Source of the DNA: Lepidostoma basale
Taxonomy: Eukaryota; Arthropoda; Insecta; Trichoptera; Lepidostomatidae
Reading direction: 5' to 3'
DNA: 64,000 nt
Assembly (NCBI GenBank): GCA_022606425.2
Contig: JAHDVF020000581.1
Coordinates: 682,001 to 746,000 of the forward strand
Below, piece by piece: positions 10,311 to 20,445 of the stretch. How positions within the stretch are numbered: position 1 is the stretch's first letter; the number at the start of each line of letters is the position of its first letter. Both the position numbers and the translations under genes were made by a program. The notes under the pieces are model-generated. The model saw nothing but the letters and a program-made list of their open reading frames with translations, was not told the origin of the DNA and made no database searches.

Positions 10311-11121
10311 TTTGTAATACAAAATGTAGATTTAATCACAATGGACCACACCAGTTTTATTATGAATATCTATTTGTGATTGTTTACTAATTTTGATTGA
10401 GTGAATATTAAAATTGATAATTTTGCAAAATTTTAAGATAATTGTCAGAAACTCCTCAATTTGATATAAGATGCATTATTTAAATTTGGAGTTAGCAATA
10501 AGGAAGAAAAAATATCTTAATAAATATAAATAAGCAAAAACCCGGCTGTCTACAAGAAAGATTACGAGAATAGTTTGAATACAAGAGAGCGGGAGAGGAA
10601 TACTTCTTAGAATTTTGTTCTGAGTTTGAATTTTCTTCTGATTATTGTTATATGACAGAAGGGTAGAAAACAAAAGACGAACAATCTGGTATTGTTAATT
10701 TAAAAAAATTTAACGGGTGTGGAAATAATGATTTTAATTAAAAGTTAAAACTTATAACTGATTACGATTGTACAGTGAACCAAGTTTTTAAGGTCAGAAA
10801 ATGAAAGTACTTCCGTGAATATTTTACGGGTTGCAACTTGTATGTAATAATTATAATGATAAAATTAAACAAATATGTATAAGATTATAAATAATAATTA
10901 TTTAAAAAAAAGCATTCAGAGGAAATTTTACGAATAAATAAAATATCGAATATATAAACGAGGTAGACTTGCATTATAAAGATTCTTTGTTTTCCATGAC
11001 AAAATCCCAGCCATCACAAGCGACCAAAATCGATCCTCATTCAGAGGAATACTCCAAGCCACACAAATCATGTCCCCGCAAAATCAATACCTTATAAAAT
11101 CACAATTTCAACAAAGTAATA
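10311..11121. other. AT-rich spacer
   Basis: No gene or family-level repeat is recognised. Confidence 0.4.
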
Positions 11122-11308
11122 AATTATTATTTTTATTATTATTCTGATGACTTGTATTTTAAGTGCGTAGTTTTGTAAAATCAATTACTCCAAGGGCGCA
11201 CTAGGAAATGACTGACCGAACAGTGCAGTCTTTAGAAGTTTCCTAAATTAAACGTCACTATCCTCATACTTGACGCTCTCTGGTGTCGAGTCTCTAACAC
11301 TGTCAAAC
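11122..11308 (-). mobile_element. Family F (L2/CR1-like) LINE 3' end
   Basis: On the minus strand this is the 3' end with an ATT/AAT tail (complement of 11125-11145), then the segment containing GAGTAATTGATTTTACAAAA and the coding-end region shared with the 63.3 kb copy, with an internal deletion before CGCTCTCTGG. No protein remains. Confidence 0.7.
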
Positions 11309-11893
11309 ACAATTTATATAAATAAACAGAGGATCCAAGTATTACAGTTCCTGAATACGTAGATTGCCTTCAAATTTGAATATGCAATAATATAAGGTTT
11401 GGAATCACTGTTAAAACAACAATAAACAAAATTATTTTATTTGTGAAATTCAATTATTATCTAGCACGAAGTATTAGAGTGGAGATAAAAAGGAGAACCG
11501 TATTTAATTTCCTTTACATGCTCCAACCATTTAATTTTCTCATTATTCCATACCACGACGGAGACAGTTGAGAGTCACGTATTTTGTTTAAAACACAACT
11601 TCCGCAAACACGCTTATCTCCGACGGAATATATGCGCTGCTGAGACACACGTTTGTTTGTCCTCTTGGGATTTTTTAACCCTCCTAGAATACGTTACCCC
11701 CCCTTAATAGCCAGTGTCCTATTCCAATTAATTTTGAACGTTCACGCCGCACGTAAAGTGCTTGAACTGATAGAATGGTAATTTTTCCTTTTTAATAAAT
11801 ATTATAAGAATTTAGACTTTTCGTTTCAGGTTAATCGGTATTTTCCGGTTTTCAAGGATGTAACTCATGTTTCCGAAAGCGGCCAGTTGGTAC
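11309..11893. other. Spacer, partly less AT-rich
   Basis: About 11480-11780 is moderately GC-balanced and unmatched in the window; nothing else is seen. Confidence 0.35.
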
Positions 11894-12147
11894 TTATGGT
11901 CTTGAAACTGTTACACTGTCCAAACAAAGTGCCAAGAAACTACGAGTGACCAAAAGAGCCTTGGAAAGAGCCATGTTAGATATAAGCCTAAGAGAAAGAG
12001 TCAAAAACGATACGGTGAGAGAAAGAACAAAGGTCACTGACATCATCCACCGGGTGGCGACTCGAAAATGGCAAGGGGCAGGTCCCGTAGCCAGAAGCTC
12101 GGATGAAAAGTGGACAAGAAGACTGCTGACTTGGAGACTGCCATTTT
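11894..12147 (+). pseudogene. RTE-like LINE (C3) C-terminal fragment
   Basis: YGLETVTLS, then TKRALERAMLDISLRERVKN, RTKVTDIIHRVATRKWQGAG and WTRRLLTWRLPF are readable. These correspond to MTYGMETMTL through WRPWENRR of the 1.8 kb copy. It is truncated at both ends and meets an inverted copy at about 12147. Confidence 0.78.
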
Positions 12148-12262
12148 AGAGTTGCCACACGCTGGATGATGTCAGTGACCTTTTATTTTTTCTCACCGTA
12201 TCGTTTCTGACTCTGTCTCTAAGGCTTATTCCTAACATTGCTCTTTTCATGGCTCTTATGTG
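12148..12262 (-). pseudogene. Inverted copy of the same C3 LINE segment
   Basis: The complement reads AAGAGCAATGTTAGGAATAA and AAACGATACGGTGAGAAA, the same coding segment as 11955-12090 but reversed. Together the two make a fold-back pair covering overlapping parts of the polymerase. Confidence 0.7.
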
Positions 12263-12769
12263 AAGTCATTTGCTTATTCATTCGTATTAATAAAGTTTAT
12301 TCCACTATTTAAGTTCTTTACTTTCAAATTCCTGCCATCTTATGATGACGAGCCATAAACAGTTGCTGAAACCGGTTGAATCTATATAATAAGTGGAATT
12401 AACGCTATTTTTTATTTTTTTGTAAAGAAATTCTACAAAGAAATTTATTTTAATAACATTAATATCTGAGAGTTTTGAAATTAAAAATGTTAACTTACAC
12501 AAAAACAAATCCCGTATCTCCAGTAGTAGTACACAGGTCGAAGTGAAGATTTTTTTTCTGGAAGTGATATCACCTGAAATCAACAAATAATGTAGTTTTA
12601 ATTAATTATTTCATTTAGAATACATTTTTATAATTTCTATAAAATTGTCGCTATATCTGCTCCGCCAACCAATTTTGGCATCTTCAGGCTTCAATGGCTT
12701 TAAATAATTACCATATAGTAAAACGTGTTTAAATGTTTGATTGAATTATGTTTGATTAAAATTATGTTT
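12263..12769. other. AT-rich segment with decayed hammerhead-like motifs
   Basis: At 12345-12384 (plus) an ATGATGA...GAAACCGGTTG arrangement resembles the I family (stem III ACCGGT). At 12646-12678 (minus) CTGAAGATGCC...GGTTGGC resembles H, but GAAA has become GGAG. Both are decayed. No genes are seen. Confidence 0.4.
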
Positions 12770-13077
12770 CTTCTTCTTCTTCTTCTTTTGATAGATCTGA
12801 CGATCTGTGACACAGAGATCATATCTCGTCGGATGATGAGATCCAGCTGTCCCTCCATCTCTTCGGCGGTCTTCCAGGTGGGCGGTGTCCAGATGGGATT
12901 TCATAAGCGGCTGTATATGCGAGTCTGTCACCATCCATTCGGGCTACATGGTCCCTCCAGTATCTTCTTTTGGATCTACTCCACTGAACGATATCCTCTA
13001 TTTCGCAGGTTTTTCTTATGTCTGCGTTGCGGACACGATCTCGGAGGGTTTTTCCAGTAATTGATCTTAGGACCTTC
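12770..13077 (-). mobile_element. RTE-like LINE (C2) 3' fragment with target-site duplication
   Basis: The minus-strand frame reads VLRSITGKTLRDRVRNADI, IVQWSRSKRRYWRDHVARMD and PSGHRPPGRPPKRWRDSW. The 3' tail is a (GAA)n run (complement of CTTCTTCTT, 12770-12787). A 9 bp direct repeat ATTATGTTT flanks the insert (12761-12769 and 13078-13086), which fits a 5'-truncated target-primed insertion of 308 bp. Confidence 0.85.
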
Positions 13078-14089
13078 ATTATGTTTGATTACAAAAAAGA
13101 TCAAAATGGCAAAATTATAAAACAAATAAATTATTTGTTTTATATTATAATGTCTTAATATGATGAAGCATGTTCTTCGCACTAAATAAAAAATATTCTA
13201 GAAAACGGAAGTTTCCATCAATATACTCGTATGAATGTTCTTATTATAGTTTAAAACTTAAATAAATATTACGAAAGAATTTTTATTTGCGCATTTTTTT
13301 TATTATTTTTATTATTGTAATAAATATTAAACACCACTTCACAGGAGTAACTATCTGGAGAACAGACCACAAAGGTCTACAGCAAGGAAAACGAAGAAAA
13401 TTGTTTAAGAAACAATAGATCGTTTTTGATCCATTCTAAAAAAACTTTGAATTAGATATTGTAGACGAGTTTCTTTACCAGAACTTTTCGATACGGCGCC
13501 ATTTACGGGGCGATTAAAACAATGTCTCAAGATTGTACAACGATTAGCACTAAATAAATTGTTTAATGAAACAAATTATTAAAGGAAATGTACTGCGAAA
13601 GATAACTTTGAAATAGTGCGGAAAATCTTATAAAATTTATCCAAGTTTCAAATAATACAATTATCACCTAAACACTCCATTTGAGAGAAAATTCTTTTCT
13701 GTTATACAATATAAAGTAAAATGAAATCTCTGAAAGCTTTTATTTAAAATGAAGGTGGTTTGTATTCAACTATGTGCATTTTACTGCCATTCAGAATCGA
13801 TGTAGTGGAAAAACAAAGGATTCTGCAAATGAGAAAACCTAAAGGAAAACAAGCACTAGCGAATAAACATACTTTGCATTATCTTTTATACGGAGAATAA
13901 CTAGAAAGCTGCGCTGACTCCACGATTCGGGAAATATTTAAATCTCTTTGAAAGTGCACACGGCGGAATTTTGGTATTTCATATGGCGAGTGTTTTGGAT
14001 TTATGATGGCTACATTCGCTGTAAGCCGCGAGCGTGCTCCTTTCCAGATTCAAAAATATTACATTTTAAAATCAAAATTGAATTATATC
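13078..14089. other. AT-rich spacer with a C-type LINE tail
   Basis: At 13332-13405 (plus), CAGGAGTAACTATCTGGAGA and ACAGACCACAAAGGTCTACA match the 3' end of the C6 subfamily seen at 38.7 and 56.7 kb. The remainder shows nothing. Confidence 0.5.
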
Positions 14090-14345
14090 ATATCACACCT
14101 CTTTTTCTCTTTTTATACACTTTGTTTATACAACACTTACATTAAAAAAATAAAAATAAAAATTATATTGACATGTTTCGGACAACCAGTCCTTCTTCAG
14201 TAATACATTTTATAAATATACATATTTCAAAATAATATAAAGTTATTTATATGATCTGACAGATGTTATAAAGATTTATTTTGGAACGTTTATACTTTTG
14301 TTATAATAAATATTACGATTCATATTAAATTTTAAAATCTGGCAA
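14090..14345. mobile_element. J-family element, one arm plus interior
   Basis: The outer arm (CTTTTTATACACTTTGTTTA, ACAACACTTACATT) is followed by a minus-strand hammerhead and the J interior (GATCTGACAGATGTTATAAA, TTTTGGAACGTTTATAC). The opposite arm is missing. The same modules recur at 20.4-20.9, 39.6-40.6 and 51.6-51.9 kb. Confidence 0.75.
14170..14200 (-). ncRNA. Hammerhead ribozyme motif (J family), core intact
   Basis: The minus strand reads CTGAAGA, A, stem II GGAC-TGGTT-GTCC, GAAA, stem III ACATGT and C as cleavage base (complement of 14170). All invariant core bases are present and stem II is fully paired. The stem sequences are unrelated to those of the H family. Confidence 0.8.
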
Positions 14346-14707
14346 CGTCAGACTGGTCTGTGAAAAATAAACTTTAAACAATTTTCTAAAATACATTTTT
14401 GACAACAGCCAAAATGTATCTTTTGTTCTGTTTTGTTAGATTGGGAAATATAAGTTGTTTGAAATTAAACTGGATTAAATTTTGCTTAGATACCCATTTG
14501 CCTTTTGCTTTTTTTCTATAATGGTGCATTCCTTAGCTAATGTAAGTCCTGCGTGGATGCGAGGCGGGCCTAGGGATTGTTTGAGCGAAGCTGACGTAGG
14601 GGCGCCGCTGCGTCCTATAACAGCTTCGGGTAAGCGGCGGGTAACCTGCAATGTCTTTATTTAACTACAAGTTTATTCGTTTGTATGTGTATTAACAATC
14701 ACTGTAT
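14346..14707. other. Spacer with GC-rich patch
   Basis: About 14535-14655 is GC-rich (GGATGCGAGGCGGGCCTAGG and GACGTAGGGGCGCCGCTGCG) in AT-rich surroundings and has no match in the window. I cannot assign it a function. Confidence 0.35.
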
Positions 14708-14820
14708 GCCAAAATGTCCATTTGAACACATTTATTGACTAATAACAGCCAAAATGTCCATTTGAACACATTTATTGACTAATAACAGCCAAAATGTCCA
14801 TTTGAACACATTTATTGACT
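14708..14820. repeat. 40 bp tandem repeat, about 2.8 copies
   Basis: The unit begins GCCAAAATGTCCATTTGAAC and repeats at 14708, 14748 and 14788 with no mismatch seen. A diverged match to the motif occurs nearby (AGCCAAAATGTATC at 14407). Confidence 0.92.
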
Positions 14821-14880
14821 GTCAATGGGAGCGACACCGGTTGGTTCGTTAAAACAAATAAATTGGTGTATTAACAAAAT

Positions 14881-15054
14881 ATAAAAGATTGGAGTGACAC
14901 CTCCAGGCGTTATCTAGCAATACGATAATGGCGGTAACCTTTCACATTGCGTTAATAAAGAGATCTTCTGCTTAATGCTTAAAAAATTCAATCTTCATAG
15001 ATGGCGCTAGTGTGTAGATTGAAAAGTACCATGTGAAGTGTGGTGTTACAGATT

Positions 15055-15086
<32 letters not shown>

Positions 15087-15625
15087 GTAACATACAGCGA
15101 TATCAATAACATATATATAAAAGAAACATTCAGAATAATTCAAATAAGGCCAATTACATGCTACCACAGATTAAAAATAATAGTAAACAATCAACAAATG
15201 ATAGTGAGAAACAAGATTGAAGTTAAACTAAGACAAAATAAGGTATACATAATATTTAAGAGTTATAATACTTATAGTACTGGAAATAAAAAATAAAATT
15301 AAGATAAAATAAAATAAAAAGTAATATAATACAACTTCCATGTATACAACTTCCATAAAACTAACATATATACAACTTCCAAAAAATTGTCACTCATGGT
15401 GGTAATAAGAAAATGAGGAATGGGGAATGTTGTATTACATAAAGCGTGACTTAACCCAACCAATGACAGGTCATAAGTCCTGTAAATACCTCGATCATCA
15501 TATTCTGTTTCCAATTTGCATCTTCGTCTCTATTGAGATACAATTAATCCTTGAATTGATAACCCGCAATGGGTAATATCCAGTATTCGTCTACAAGTAT
15601 TTGTATACGTTCAAAATGTTGTAAA
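14881..15625 (-). repeat. Family E repeat unit, split by a LINE fragment
   Basis: The minus-oriented E body starts with the GACACCTCCAGGCGTTATCT block (14893) and the TGGCGCTAGTGTGTAGATTG block. After an interruption (15061-15361) it continues through ATGGTGGTAATAAGAAAATG and the outer end at 15553 (complement of AAGGATTAATTGTATCTCAA). The CCCGCAATGGGTAATATCCA flank follows. Confidence 0.85.
15061..15361 (-). mobile_element. Family G LINE 3' end (301 bp) with 7 bp target duplication
   Basis: The minus strand ends in ATCGCTGTATGTTACCCT followed by (AAATA)n (complement of 15061-15085). The direct repeat TAACATA flanks it (15054-15060 and 15362-15368). The same 3' end is seen on the plus strand at 34.96 kb. 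It is non-coding and 5'-truncated. Confidence 0.85.
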
Positions 15626-16427
15626 TATAAAAGAGTTTTTTGTTTTTATAATTCAATATGGTGAATGGATATTTTAACGCTTTTAAACTATACATATTCG
15701 ATCTCGTACACAGTTGTTTCCTGGCGTATTCACAGTGGTTAAAATACTCATTAATCAAGGATTGGCCAAAACAATTTAGTTTATTAGTTTAAATCAAAAC
15801 GATTTTAATAAATAATCATTCAACCAAAATATTTTCATCACCAATGTATTGGTAAAAAACAACAAAATTTAATTCACTCTAAAACGCATGTCAATTAGAA
15901 TAATTCGGAAAGGTTTTTATCGCATAATTGTTGCGTTAAATATTATAATATAATATTCGTTTAAATGAAAGTCCAAATATGATGCAATAATTTTGTTCAG
16001 TACATAGTGTTCAGAATTAAGTATTTTTCACAAAAGACGGTGAATGCGATATCGGATCAACATTTTGTTGGATAAAATTATGTAATTTCAATAAAATGTT
16101 ATTAATAGGTGGACCAGGCTGGCTTAACTCTTTCGTGGCTGGTGGGAATAAGTATTCCCAGTTTCGAAATTGCTAGAAAAGATCAGTGGGAACAACTTTT
16201 CCTAACTTTATATACTCCAGTCATCTAGCGCCATAATTGGGAATAACGATAAAACATTTATCAGCTTTATCAGTTGAAATTTTAACTGGCAGTTGAATTA
16301 AAAAAAAACGCGTATTATTTTGTTTTTAAGTGCCAGTTAATTTTTTGACAAACTTTCAAGTAAATAAGGATTTTGACGATTGATTGATGTTCTATAGACA
16401 TTTATTTCACGGTATAATATAGTGAAA
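15626..16427. other. AT-rich spacer
   Basis: No recognisable gene or repeat. A short unmatched patch with mixed composition lies at 16110-16240. Confidence 0.4.
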
Positions 16428-16615
16428 AACATGGCACGATAAAAAAAATCAAATATCGAATGTCGGAAAATCGATATACGTGCATGACATGATGTATAAA
16501 TGTTGAGGAAACGAGAGAAGTATGTCAGGAAAAAAAAGCATGGCAGTCAATTCTTTCTGCCCTACCCTTCGGCGAGACAGCTTGATTGCTAGTTAGTTAG
16601 TTAAAAAGTATATAT
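16428..16615 (+). mobile_element. Family A LINE 3' fragment
   Basis: ACATGGCACGAT, TCAAATATCGAATGTCGG, the TGCATGACATGATGTATAAA block, the ATTCTTTCTGCC 3' end and a TAGTTAGTTAGTTA tail at 16600. It is short and disabled by stops. Confidence 0.8.
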
Positions 16616-16784
16616 AAAAATCAGAGTAATGACTATGGTTATAAAACAATCATCGACGCATATTCCGTGTTCGCAGATTAAATCATTGCCACAAGACTGG
16701 TACTCAACAAAACTAAGTTACTAAGACTGAAGTCGCCTTCCAAATGGAGTAGACAGAAAAAATACTATAATATATACCGTCACA

Positions 16785-17080
16785 CCGTTCTTTCCTGACA
16801 TACTTCTGATGATTTCTCAACATTTATACATCATGTCATGCACACACTTTTCTTTACGCCACACAAAGCCTACATTTCTTATTTGCTTGATTTGATTATG
16901 CCACGTTTTCCTAGATCACATAGTTACCGCACACTTTCTTAATCACTCTTTCTTTACATATGTCCAAACCAAAATAATGAACATTTCATTATTTTATTCA
17001 ATAAGCGTTTATTCGCACTGAATTCTCTCTTACATTAGTATTTGACACTGTACAGATTTATAACACATTCGTTTAAGAGA
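16785..17080 (-). mobile_element. Family A LINE fragment
   Basis: On the minus strand the AEVEM/NECG region (about 17030) leads through CCAAACC..TTAAT and the GTGGCATAATC block (GRPRKTWH equivalent, about 16895) to the TGTCAGGAAAGAACGGTGTG block at 16790. The extreme 3' tail is missing. Confidence 0.7.
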
Positions 17081-17274
17081 TTTTTACTGCATTTATTTAT
17101 GCCTTCAACGTTATTTTACGAATTCCTCATTACGTGATACTGCTTTACATTAAATTTGATTTAATGCTATCGTTTGATGAAAATGAAAAAAAGAAACCTT
17201 TCAGCAATCCCGTAACGTTCGAAAATAAAAATTCATACAATGAAAAACAATCTTTCATAAATTCTGATATTATC

Positions 17275-17655
17275 AAACTTAGACGAATGTATGGATAGTG
17301 TGTCGATTGAAAATATACGAAGTGAATGCGGTGAGAATGATGGTGTTGTGTACAAAATAATGAGATAATTTAAGGATCATTAAGATGATTTGGACACATG
17401 CAAAAAATTAATGAAGAAAGAATGGTAAAAAAAATATATGTTAACGATGTAAATGGAACAAGAAATAGAGGGTGATCGAAGAAAACGTGGCACGATTAAA
17501 TTAATCAAATATTGAATTTCAAGGAGTCAGAGAAATCGACGCGCGTGCATGACACGTAGCGAGAGAAATATGTCAGGAAAGAAAAGTGTGGCATTCAATT
17601 CTTTCTGCCTACCCCATCGGGGATACGGCGTGATGGTTAGTTAGTTCGTTAGTTA
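17275..17655 (+). mobile_element. Family A LINE 3' fragment
   Basis: Relics of the RRMC-YSVYDRVSIENI region at 17280-17330 are followed by GATGGTGTTGTGTACAAAAT, AAGAAAGAATGGTAAAAAA and the conserved 3' end with a GTTAGTTAGTTCGTTAGTTA tail at 17636-17655. Frames are broken throughout. Confidence 0.82.
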
Positions 17656-18239
17656 AAAACAAACTCTAAAATGAACATACGAAATATAACTAGAATCGAT
17701 TTTAATCAAAATATTACATATTAATCGTAAAGGCAAAAATATGTTTACTCTCATGCAAAAGTAAACATTTATAAGACCACATACTATATTAAAGTTAGTA
17801 GTGTGCCATTAAAATGGTTATATAAAATATAATATGGACTCTTTATCACGTAACGACCCAACTTCTCTACCCTATCTGGCTGTCGGAATAGGTTAGGGGT
17901 AGTTCCGTATATTATGTGGACCGGAATCTGTGTGGAGAAGGCACTATTTTTGAGAACACACTGACCACATTTCCTGTTGGCAGCATCCTCGGAAACTGAA
18001 AGCCTTCCGCCCCATTGCGGCTCCAAGTTCATGGAAATAAGTCGACCACGTTAGTGAAAGAATATATTACCCGGTCCGAGCTTGTTTTAGCCCGAAGAAT
18101 TATCATCATATTGGATCCTTAAATGCTTGGAAAATGTTCTTTATTAACAAATAAAAATATAACTGTCGGAATATTTTTTGAATTAAGACATTTGAAATCT
18201 AAAATAGCATCTATTGTTAAAATATAGTTAATAACTAAG
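17656..18239. other. Unassigned segment
   Basis: An 82-codon minus frame (17784-18032) starts MNLEPQWGGRLSVSEDAANR in a patch of more balanced composition. I recognise no family and see no supporting splice or regulatory signal. Confidence 0.3.
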
Positions 18240-18500
18240 GAACTTTTTAAACGATTTAATTTTGAAACACTGTCATACGAATCACAATTTATTTTTATGA
18301 AATAGTCGCGACAGCTGTTTCGCCAAACTGTGCTCGCATCCTTAGATGTTACAATGGTAATCGCATGAAATAAAATTGGAATGAGAATAGTGATTTTAAA
18401 TTATTAACATATAGTGTTGAGGTATCATAGTATTTCCGCCCAAAGCATTGGACTATCTAATCAATGAACTTGTCAATACTTTACTCATTAAAACATACAC
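18240..18500. mobile_element. H-family relic with decayed hammerhead
   Basis: GTCGCGACAGCTGTTTCGCC at 18305-18324 keeps stem III and GAAA (minus strand), but the catalytic box reads CTAAGGA instead of CTGATGA. The H outer sequence appears inverted at 18418-18460 (GGTATCATAGTATTTCCGCC). It is an inactive copy. Confidence 0.6.
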
Positions 18501-18732
18501 AGTATCTGAGGAGTAATAGTTGCGTAAGAAAATAATCGAAAGAAACGAAATCAATTATCTTAAGTATAAAAAATCGTATTTGTAAAAAAGATTTATAAAA
18601 TATGAGACAACCGTTTAGCTTCTAGATTACCGCTAGACCAAAAATAAATACTTTCGTATGAAGAACTTTATTTGTGGGGTGACATTACTAAATATACTAA
18701 AAATACACTTATTTTTTTTGTATATAAACACC

Positions 18733-18764
18733 AACCGGTTTCGCTCCCGCCAGAGCTTCCTCGG
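18733..18764 (-). ncRNA. Hammerhead-like motif (I family), one core change
   Basis: The minus strand reads CCGAGGA in place of CTGANGA, then stem II GCTC-TGGCGG-GAGC (fully paired), GAAA, stem III ACCGGT and T as cleavage base. The T-to-C change at the second core position would be expected to impair cleavage. Confidence 0.6.
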
Positions 18765-18822
18765 GGTAACAGAATATTAAGATATTCTGTGTTTATTCTG
18801 TAATTGGTAATATTCCATTACC

Positions 18823-18854
18823 CTGACGAAGCTCTGGCGGGAACGAAACCAGTT
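18823..18854 (+). ncRNA. Hammerhead ribozyme motif (I family)
   Basis: CTGACGA (18823-18829), stem II GCTC-TGGCGG-GAAC with one mismatch, GAAA (18845-18848), then ACCAGTT, a weakened stem III with a T at the cleavage position. The core is intact and the stems are partly eroded. Confidence 0.6.
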
Positions 18855-18905
18855 GGTGTTTATAACGAATAAAGTGGTTTAAATACGAATTTTACAACTG
18901 TATTA

Positions 18906-19544
18906 TTATTATATTTAAAAATAAATACGTTTATTTTGATCTCCTGTTAAAATATATGTAATCAAATGAGTAAAAAACGGTGTTTAAAAGTTTAAAGTAT
19001 ATATGAATAAAAAAATTGTAGATTCAAAAATTATAAATATTAAATCTTCGCAAAAAGAAACATAAATATTTTCAATGCATTTAAAATGTAACATGTCAGA
19101 TTTTACAAATACTATGTTAGGTTCTGGAAACCTTAGAAAAACATGCACTTTTCTTCGATGAAATTTCATTGTAGGTTTTCAAAACATATGATATTTAAAT
19201 AAAAACTATGCTTTCAAACATTTTAAGTTTAGAGTAGAAAGTTTAAAATGAATGCAGTGTTTTACACCCGGAAACTTTGAAATATTTCGCTTTTTGGATA
19301 AGTATAAATTTATTTGGAGATCAGTTACAACTCGCCCGATAAACTTGGGAGTTTAAACTCAGGCCATCAATCATTTTATGAACTTCCCTTATCCGTAATC
19401 TCTTTGTTAAGCCGGAACGCAGTTCCAACTTGTGTGACGAGTTAAGCCAGTCTAAGTGAGCGTTATGAACTAAACTTGTGTTTTTTTCTTCAAACTAGAG
19501 TTTGAAATAAAAACTGAAAATATTCATATCACGGAAGTTGTTAT
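18906..19544. other. AT-rich spacer
   Basis: Nothing is recognised; a short frame at 18984-19169 is AT-rich and unsupported. Confidence 0.4.
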
Positions 19545-19780
19545 AACTAACTAACCATCACGCCATCTCTCTTTAACCGATGCGGCACTCCATCCTTCTC
19601 TTTTGGGTGAGAAGGATGGAGTGCCGCATCAGTAAAAGTGTGACAGTCCATTCTTTAACTGTATAATCAATTTATATATAATATTTTGTACCAATTCATA
19701 TTCAATTCGTTGTTACTCGGTAATTGTTTGGTGGCAATTCTTTCTGCCTTCCCCGTTCGGGGAGATGGCATGATGGTTCA
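19545..19780. repeat. Fold-back pair of the tail-sharing SINE
   Basis: A minus copy (GTTAGTTAG complement at 19547, GATGCGGCACTCCATCCTTC) meets a plus copy (GAAGGATGGAGTGCCGCATC) at about 19605. The plus copy is broken after GACAGTCCATTCTTT, and its 3' end (TTCTTTCTGCC, CGGGGAGATGGCATGATGGT) resumes about 75 bp later. Same SINE family as 20.2, 22.4, 31.6 and 41.0 kb. Confidence 0.75.
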
Positions 19781-20084
19781 ATAGTTCATTGTCTTATAAA
19801 TGTAACTTTTTATCCTTGTAGTATTATAAAAGCAAAATTACTTTTTATATATAATAGGAATGAAAAGGTCTGTTTTTAAGTAATAAATATTTATGAAGAT
19901 GCCCGTTTTCGGAAAGCTGTATTATATTTTATGAGAATCGTCATTCTTTGGATTCGTCATTGTCATGTTCAATTTGAAAATGTACATTCAATAACATTCG
20001 TTTACATTCATATAAATTATTTAATATGGAGTTTTACATCACTTTTGAATAAACATAATTATATTTGTTATTAAGATTTAATAA

Positions 20085-20445
20085 TTTGTTATATTTGGTA
20101 TTACAACACTTAATTTCACTTAACACTGACATATTTCGGTTAATACATAAACTTTATCATTTGTGGGAGATTCCTATTGGTGGCGATGAGGTTCGCAACC
20201 CATCACACCGCGTCTCCCGCGGGGCGAAAAGAGAAGGATGGAGTGCCGCATCAGTAAATGTGTGACAGTCCATTCTTTCTGCCTACCCTTTCGGGGAGAC
20301 GGCGTGATGGTTAGTTAGTTAGTTATCAATGTACAAAATTTTAAGCAATAAAATTGTGTACATTGACAAAGGTTATGTTATTAACCAAAACATGTCTGTG
20401 TTAAGTGAAATAAAGTGTAGTAATACCAAGTGTAATTATATTTCT
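20085..20445. mobile_element. N-family fold-back with hammerhead-like arms, split by a SINE
   Basis: ACACTTAATTTCACTTAACA at 20104-20123 reappears inverted as TGTTAAGTGAAATAAAGTG at 20398-20416, so these are the arms of one fold-back. Each arm has a paired hairpin (GGTTA..TAACC), an AAA-type box and CATGTC or TATGTC. The left box keeps GAAA; the catalytic boxes (TGATAAA, TTGACAA) depart from CTGANGA. A SINE (20166-20324) sits in the loop. Confidence 0.65.
20166..20324 (+). repeat. SINE sharing its 3' end with family A LINE
   Basis: The head (GGGAGATTCCTATTGGTGGC, GATGAGGTTCGCAACCCATC, CGCGTCTCCCGCGGGGCG) can fold, since GGGAGA pairs with TCTCCC. It contains a B-box-like GGTTCGCAACC. From about 20260 it is the family A 3' end (CAGTCCATTCTTTCTGCCTA to GGCGTGATGGTTAGTTAG). 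No coding capacity is seen. It probably depends on the LINE machinery. Confidence 0.82.

Larger units (their letters stand above)
18640..18905. mobile_element. I-family fold-back with paired hammerhead motifs
   Basis: The left arm (TCGTATGAAGAACTTTATTT, then CACCAACCGGTTTCGCTCCC) and right arm (GGGAACGAAACCAGTTGGTG, then AATAAAGTGGTTTAAA) are inverted repeats about 55 bp apart at their cores. They carry a minus motif at 18733-18764 and a plus motif at 18823-18854. Confidence 0.8.

Noticed and set aside
12345..12384. Active hammerhead on the plus strand
   Set aside because: GAAACCGGTTG is present but the catalytic box (ATGATGA) lacks the essential C-T start and stem II is weak.
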